This document shows positions 58,804 through 64,000 of a stretch of DNA of 64,000 nt, one piece after another. Made by a program: the position numbers and the translations under genes. The notes under the pieces were generated by a model. It searched no databases and had not been told where the DNA came from. It saw only the letters and a list, made by a program, of their open reading frames with translations. Source of the DNA: Diplosphaera chodatii. Lineage: Eukaryota > Chlorophyta > Trebouxiophyceae > Prasiolales > Stichococcaceae. Within the stretch, counting starts at the first letter, position 1; each line of letters opens with the position of its first letter. The stretch lies in NCBI GenBank assembly GCA_032358165.1, contig JAALGY010000054.1, forward strand, positions 310,001 through 374,000. Direction: 5' to 3'.

Positions 58804-59157
58804 TGCTGTGGCAGCTGGATCAGCCAAGCACAGTCATGTACAGCCACAGTGTAGAGGCAGATGACGCTGTACAAGGACGTGTGCGACCGCAAGCAGCAAG
58901 TGCAAACTGATAGAATGACCTCCCAGCATGCTCCGACACCGTCACATTGCTCATTTGCAAGTCAGCCTTGCAGCTGGTCGGCGCCCCTGCCGATTCCTTT
59001 CGGCAACGCTGTATATCTATAGTGATCAGCAGCCGTACCTGGTCACCATCTACTTGGCTTGTGGTTGGAGACCACAGGCTGCATGGCAGCGTCCATGCAT
59101 GCGCATGCTGGAGAGCAGGCTGTTGCTGATGGCGCGAGGCCTGATAGTCCCATAGAG
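58804..59157. promoter_or_regulatory. Divergent promoter region (CysW / NAA38-like)
   Basis: About 350 bases between divergent start codons. No specific element is seen. Confidence 0.35.
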
Positions 59158-59751
59158 ATGCATCGTGACTTCAGGGAGTCGGACGCTCAGCAGCCAGGGT
59201 CCGACGCACCAAAAACGCCAGGCAGCGGGCTTCCATCCAGCTCAGAGCGGGCAACGCCCTTCCAGCAGGTGGCACAGCTCATGGGTCGGAGACTGAAGGT
59301 GTGACACTGCCTGATATTCCAATGAAACCTGTCCACAGCAGGATGTTACCGTGACCTGGATGCACCAATGTGCACAACAGTATGGACTCGCAGCGCACAG
59401 CTTACGGCAGAAGTTTGGACTGTGCAGATTGGGGTGAAGGGCGGACGTGTGCTGGAAGGCGACTTGCATTGCGTAGACAAGCTGGGCAACATCATAATGA
59501 ACAACACAAATCAGCTGGCACATGGGTGTGCAGCATTGTTGCCGTCTGCCTGCGCCCAGGCTGTTGTGTGCCGCTCCCTCTGCAGTACGGTCAATGCTGT
59601 CTGCTGATTAGTTAGTGCATGTATTCGCAGTGACGGGAGCAGCAAGCAGCACCATATGGGCTTGGTGTTGGTGCCCCACGAACAGCGCTTATCATGTCAG
59701 ATGCTGGTGGGTGTATTGCATGTTTGGCTCGCACCGGTCAGTGCTGAGTGA
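59158..59751 (+). CDS. NAA38-like Sm-fold protein (NatC auxiliary subunit)
   Basis: Three exons, 59158-59298, 59428-59525 and 59631-59751, join in phase to 119 residues. After a hydrophilic N-terminus (SDAQQPGSDAPKTPGSGLPS) comes a compact Sm-like domain: FQQVAQLMGRRLK|IGVKGG, then RVLEGDLHCVDKLGNIIMNN, then HHMGLVLVPHEQRLSCQ. The pattern (L.GR.L.V...GR...G.L.C.D...N.I, then GL.LVP) is that of NAA38/LSMD1, the small subunit of N-terminal acetyltransferase C, which acetylates Met-Leu/Ile/Phe proteins co-translationally. It lacks the strict Sm2 motif of spliceosomal LSm proteins, which argues against that alternative. The start could be an upstream codon, but this ATG gives a normal-length tail. 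The last exon reads slightly further than usual (MLVGVLHVWLAPVSAE). Confidence 0.72.
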
Positions 59752-60319
59752 GGCCAGCAATCCTGTGCATGTTTGAGCCACATATGTGTTGCATGCAGGT
59801 CATGCCAGGGGAGAGCGAGCAAGTCGTGGGAATGCTCAGGGCCTGACATGAACAGCGATAGAGGTTGAAGGTGAACTTTGCGAACACATTCACACAGGAA
59901 ACTGTACACACGTCTGATGTCAGCTCACAATCACTGTAAACGGCAAGCAGGTAGCCGTCAAGCCTTGCAACGCTCAGGAGCTCTGCTCTGCCACAGCGTT
60001 TGGAACACCTCCGCGGCAACACGACAATGGCAGCGAAAGCAGCGCAGCCGGCCGCAGTTGCCAGGACACTCAAGAATGGGCAGCTCGCAGCAGCTGGGCG
60101 CGGCTGCTGTCACTGTCATGCTGCCCCCGCCGCTGCAAGCACGCCACCTGGCAGGCTTGCATGCGCTGCTGCTGTCCTGTCAAACCGAAAGCACAGCTGC
60201 TCTGCTCCACAACCACTACCACTCAGCAGCAGCCACGCCGGCCCTGAGCCGCCCCGCAGGACGCCTCCGGCTGCTGCCGCAACAGCTGCTGCTGCCACCA
60301 CGGCGCCACGATGGCCACC
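59752..60319. other. Convergent spacer between NAA38-like and eIF1 genes
   Basis: About 570 bases of 3' UTR and spacer, with the TGTAA listed separately. An Ala/Pro-rich plus-strand ORF (60000-60332) overlaps the eIF1 stop and looks like a composition artefact. Confidence 0.5.
59935..59939 (+). terminator. Putative polyadenylation signal of the NAA38-like gene
   Basis: TGTAA 184 bases after the stop at 59751. Confidence 0.4.
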
Positions 60320-61676
60320 TCAGAAGCCGTGAATCTTGACGACGTCCTGCAGCATCGATGACAGACAACATCTCACATGCCGCAGGAAGCCATTTCGCAC
60401 CACTGCAACATACTGGGCAAGCTAGGAGCAGGCGCAGGCGCATGTGAAATCGGCTCGCGTGCCCACCTTCTTGGCGAGCTTGTTGGCGACCAGGAAGCCG
60501 CTCACATTCTTGCGCTGGTCGCCCTGAAGCTGGATGACATGCCCCAGCTCCGAGTCCTCCACCACGTTGCCGTTGCAGCAGAACTCTGCGGCACACAGTG
60601 CTCCACATCAAAAAGCGGCCACGGGTCATGTAAACAGCTAACAGATTGCGTGGAGTGTGCAACAACATCAGCACATTGTAGTGCACCAGCTTGCATTCCC
60701 AGGATTGCCTCCAGCTCACCCTTCTTGAACGCCTTCAGGATCTTCTTGTAGTCAAAGGACTTATCCAGGCCCTGCAACACCAGCACAGCCCTGTGACCCG
60801 GTGAAACTTGTGCATAAAGTGTTGCCATGCTTGCAAAGAGCCAATGCAGAGCGTCATTGGGGCAGAGCAAGCTGCACCTGAATAGTCGTCAGGCTCTTCT
60901 TGCCGTTGCGCTGCTGCACACGGATGTGCACATAATCCTTGCCCGAGTCGTCACCCTCCGCTGCGTCCGCGAATGGGTCTGCAGCAGCGAAAAGCATGAG
61001 CAGGTCAGGAAAAGAAGAGCTGCCAGAACCAAAGTGCGACGTCACCAAGCGCACATGTCAGGCAGACGGCGGAGGCGTGATGCTGTGCTGGAGCAGTGCA
61101 CGCACGACGCAGTGGGAGTATGGCACGCAAGTGTGACGAGACATTGAATGTTGGCCAGAGGCAAGCAGCACCGACGTGACTCACGCAACAAGCTCAGCCA
61201 ATCAACAACTGAGAAGGGCTTGGCCGGTGCAAGACCAGAGGCAGCACAGGGTGCCAGGTGCTCGATGGAGGGTCACAGCCGAGCTGACAAGCAATGTGCC
61301 TTACAAAGCACTGGGCAGGGGTGCAGGCATCACAGGTCAGGCGGTAATCCGTGTCAGCAGCTTGCGACCCACGCTCCAGTCCTTCCGGGACAGCCAAACA
61401 CATCAGCACCGTGAGCATACTGCCGTCTAGGAACGGAGGAGCTGCTGCAAACGGCTACGAGCCCAAACTCCGTTTGACTTGACCAGTCAGGTTGGAGGCA
61501 ACATCCTGGGCCCGCTGCCTGGGCTCAGGCTGCGTGCCGCCCCATACATGTAAGGTACCATCAACACGAACATGGTCTTGATGCGGGCGGTGAGCCCCTG
61601 AGCTGGTCAACTCACCAAAGCCAGCGGGCTGGAAGGTCTCCGGGTCTCCGACTGAGGGCAGCACAGCGGCGGACAT
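60320..61676 (-). CDS. EIF1: Translation initiation factor eIF1 (SUI1)
   Basis: eIF1 binds the 40S subunit near the P site and enforces start-codon selection. Five exons on the minus strand, 61676-61616, 60978-60878, 60771-60720, 60585-60467 and 60346-60320, join in phase to 119 residues. Exon 1 reads MSAAVLPSVGDPETFQPAGF and splices (G|AC) to DPFADAAEGDD, the family's N-terminal signature. The SUI1 core follows: YVHIRVQQRNGKKSLTTIQG, LDKSFDYKKILKAFKKEFCC, NGNVVEDSELGHVIQLQGDQ and RKNVSGFLVANKLAKK, then DVVKIHGF and TGA. All residues of the basic loop and the IHGF end are canonical. An intronless alternative start (MRLVTSHFGS at 61054) is open but lacks the conserved N-terminus. All introns are GT-AG. 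Confidence 0.97.
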
Positions 61677-62148
61677 GAATAGCCTGGGCTCGGCGAGCGA
61701 TGCAGCTGCAGGGGGCTGGACGTGAGCTGTTGTGCAACAAGAGGTGATGGGAGGTGCAAGGCGCAAGCAAAACGCACACAACGCAGCGCAACGCATCGAG
61801 TGACATGAAGCTGGAGGGTTGTATTACGACATTTCCCCTGGCCAGTTGGGTTCGACCTAGTGGAGTTAGGTGGCACCCCTTCCTCCCCTTCTGAGCTTGG
61901 TTGGGGCACAGAGCCAAATTGCATCGCTTGCCATGCAGGGCATGCAAACATTACTCTGCTCACCTGCATAACAGTCTGTCAAAGAGGATCTGCTCGAGTG
62001 CAACGGCTGCTGCACATGATCCAGGCAAGTTGAGGTGCTGTGCAACACTGGCAACAGGTTGATCAGTGGGCTCTTGGACACAGCACGCCACTCTGGAAGG
62101 GCCACAACGCTGAGGGCCTTCGGGCCAGAGTGCTAACATCTCGCAGTC
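61677..62148. promoter_or_regulatory. Divergent promoter region (eIF1 / COPB2)
   Basis: About 470 bases between divergent housekeeping genes; presumed promoters and 5' UTRs. No coding signal. Confidence 0.4.
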
Positions 62149-64000
62149 ATGGTACGGCACGCCTTCCTTGCGCATATGCCTGCAACCTTTGAGCCTGGCT
62201 GTAATGCAGCTGTGCTGACGATCTGTTGCTGCTCTTTCTGCAGCCTCTTCGGCTGGACGTCAAGGTGACTGCGAGCGACGCAGAGCTGTTCTGCATCCAT
62301 CTCGGTGATTGCAGGGTTGCCAGTGCGATGTACAACATCAGGGACCTTGTGGTTGAATGCCGCACATTGTGCTGCTGCAGAGGCATTTCTTCCAGCGCAC
62401 CGATCGGGTCAAGGGAGTCGACATCCATCCCACAGAGCCCTGGTGAGTGCGCAGCAGAGACTACGCTTGATGACAGCATGGATGCAGTATGCCTGCCTTC
62501 ATGGCATGTCGTACCTGAAGGCAGCGTGATGCAAAACATATGCTGGCTGTGCAGGCTGCTTGCGAACTTGTACAGCGGGAATGTATACATCTGGAACTAC
62601 AATGACCAGGTAGGCATGTGTTGTGGCATATACTGTCATGATGTGGCCTGAGCAAGCAGCAATACATAGCGCGCCGTACATGGTGTGCTGAGCGCCCATG
62701 TGGTGCTGCAGACGGTCGTCAAGTCCTTCGAGGTCACAGAGCTGCCAGGTGCTGACTCTCTCGGCATCACGCCGTTTTATGTTGATCGCAGTCCAGCTGC
62801 AGAATGAGGCGCATGGCATGATGTCGTCAGGTCTGTGCACACACACTACCGATGGAAGTTCAAGTCGAAGACACAGCATTGTCCTGCACCTGCAGTGCGA
62901 ACGGCGAAGTTCGTGGCGCGTAAGCAGTGGGTGGTGGCAGGCGCTGACGATATGTTCATCCGTGTGTATAACCACAACACGATGGAGAAGATCAAGTCCT
63001 TTGAGGCGCATACAGACTACATCAGGTGCTCAGCGGTGATGACATGTGTGGGCGTGCAGCAGCTGCCATACCCGAAGAGAGCCATACCTAGCATTCTTTG
63101 AGGTGTCAAATGCGAGAGTTGCAAGGGACTCAAAAAGTTGCACGTGCTCCCACAGATCAATTGCGGTTCACCCGGTGCTGCCATACATCCTGTCGTCCTC
63201 TGACGACATGCTGATCAAGCTCTGGGACTGGGACAAGGTGAGCGGCATCTGTCTGCGTGTGCAATGAGTGCACAGCTTCGTGCCCAGGTTTCCTATCGCC
63301 TGCCATGTGATCCCAGGATTGATGAGCAGGTTTGTTGGTGCTTGCTGCAGGGGTGGGCGTGCACACAGATCTTCGAGGGGCACTCTCACTATGTCATGCA
63401 ATGCGTATTCAACCCAAAGGACACCAACACCTTTGCCAGCGCCTCATTGGATCGCACAGTCAAGGTCCGAGTGGCATCACACACGCTCACTCCTGCTTAT
63501 CTGTACCGTGCCGAAGACTGGCAACAAACATCTGATTCTGTCTCTCGCATCCTCAGGTATGGAGTCTGGGGCAGCCCACCCCTAACTTCACGCTGGAGGG
63601 GCACGAGAAGGGCGTCAACGCCGTAGACTACTTTGTCGGCGGTACGCTCTCGTGCTGCCTGCTCCTGTAGTACTGTCAAGCTGGTTGCCATGTACCACCA
63701 CTGTGGACGCGCGCCGTCACACCGCCAAACACTTGCCACTCAGCCACCTGCTGTCGTCCACCAGGCGACCGTCCGTTCCTCATATCTGGCGCCGACGACC
63801 GCGTGGCCAAGGTCTGGGACTACCAGACCAAGGCGTGCGTGCAGACGCTGGAGGGGCATGCACACAATGTGTCAGCTGTCATGTTCCACCCGGAGCTGCC
63901 GGTGAGTCCCGTTCATGCGCAATGTGGGCGCATTGAGCGAGGGCTTGTCGCGCGACTGGACCCAGCACGAGACCACATCTGGCAGCTTGCAGAGCTCCTC
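62149..64000 (+). CDS. COPB2: Coatomer subunit beta-prime (COPB2), 5' part, runs off the window
   Basis: WD40/alpha-solenoid subunit of the COPI coat that mediates retrograde Golgi-ER traffic. Exons 62244-62264 (PLRLDVK), 62381-62442, 62555-62609, 62712-62748, 62896-63025, 63156-63237, 63351-63464, 63557-63641 and 63765-63901 join in phase. Conserved blocks include [154 protein letters not shown] and [20 protein letters not shown], close to animal and plant beta-prime COP. The family begins MPLRLD, so the first coding exon may be only the ATG at 62149, followed at once by GTACGG. Everything after 63901 is intron; the rest of the first propeller, the second propeller and the solenoid lie beyond the window. 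Confidence 0.97.

Noticed and set aside
60000..60332. Ala/Pro-rich plus-strand ORF
   Set aside because: Overlaps the eIF1 stop and 3' end. No motif; likely a GC artefact.
60854..61054. Intronless eIF1 start at MRLVTSHFGS
   Set aside because: Open, but the spliced exon at 61676-61616 supplies a canonical eIF1 N-terminus in the correct phase.
1..64000. tRNA, rRNA, CRISPR, transposase, reverse transcriptase or viral genes
   Set aside because: I looked for conserved protein motifs and repeat structures of these and saw none. tRNA genes would need a structure-based scan to exclude fully.

Overview
This is a stretch of nuclear DNA from a green alga (Chlorophyta, most likely a trebouxiophyte of the Chlorella/Coccomyxa kind). 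The evidence is split eukaryotic genes with many short exons and GT-AG introns rich in TGCA/CTG, TGTAA motifs downstream of several stops (the chlorophyte polyadenylation signal), and gene content that mixes plant/algal genes (chloroplast CysW sulfate permease, CSLA mannan synthase, plant-type TauE/SafE protein) with universal eukaryotic genes. The lineage is an inference. I see no tRNA, rRNA, CRISPR array, transposon or virus.

Layout. 0-2.4 kb: no gene I can support firmly. 2.5-3.3 kb (-): elongin-B-like ubiquitin-fold protein. 4.15-5.58 kb (+): ribosomal protein eL37. 5.9-10.7 kb (-): large Ala-rich coiled-coil protein. 11.6-13.3 kb (+): SEC22 longin SNARE. 14.1-19.8 kb (-): DCAF8-type WD40 protein. 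20.1-23.5 kb (+): TauE/SafE transporter. 25.1-28.7 kb (-): CSLA family GT2 synthase. 30.7-34.6 kb (-): cytochrome P450. 35.8-55.6 kb: four paralogous AAAP-family amino acid permeases, A on + and B, C, D in a head-to-tail row on -, with a predicted secreted, possibly GPI-anchored protein between B and C. 56.5-58.8 kb (-): CysW/SULP2 chloroplast sulfate permease. 59.2-59.75 kb (+): NAA38-like Sm-fold protein. 60.3-61.7 kb (-): eIF1. 62.1 kb to the end (+): beta-prime COP, running out of the window.

The most unusual part is the 20 kb permease cluster. All four copies carry a long hydrophilic N-terminal tail with the same short K/R-x-V-x-F element (KKTVSF, KKSVRF, RKSVRF, KKSVRF), which fits the protein phosphatase 1 docking consensus. 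Copies C and D share a GC splice donor where B has GT. Copy C appears to have lost one base near its 3' end and may be a failing gene. The rest of the window is housekeeping: translation (eL37, eIF1), protein N-acetylation (NAA38), ER-Golgi traffic (SEC22, COPB2), ubiquitin ligase adaptors (DCAF8, elongin B), wall polysaccharide synthesis (CSLA) and sulfur transport (CysW, TauE/SafE). I see no operon-like logic linking these.
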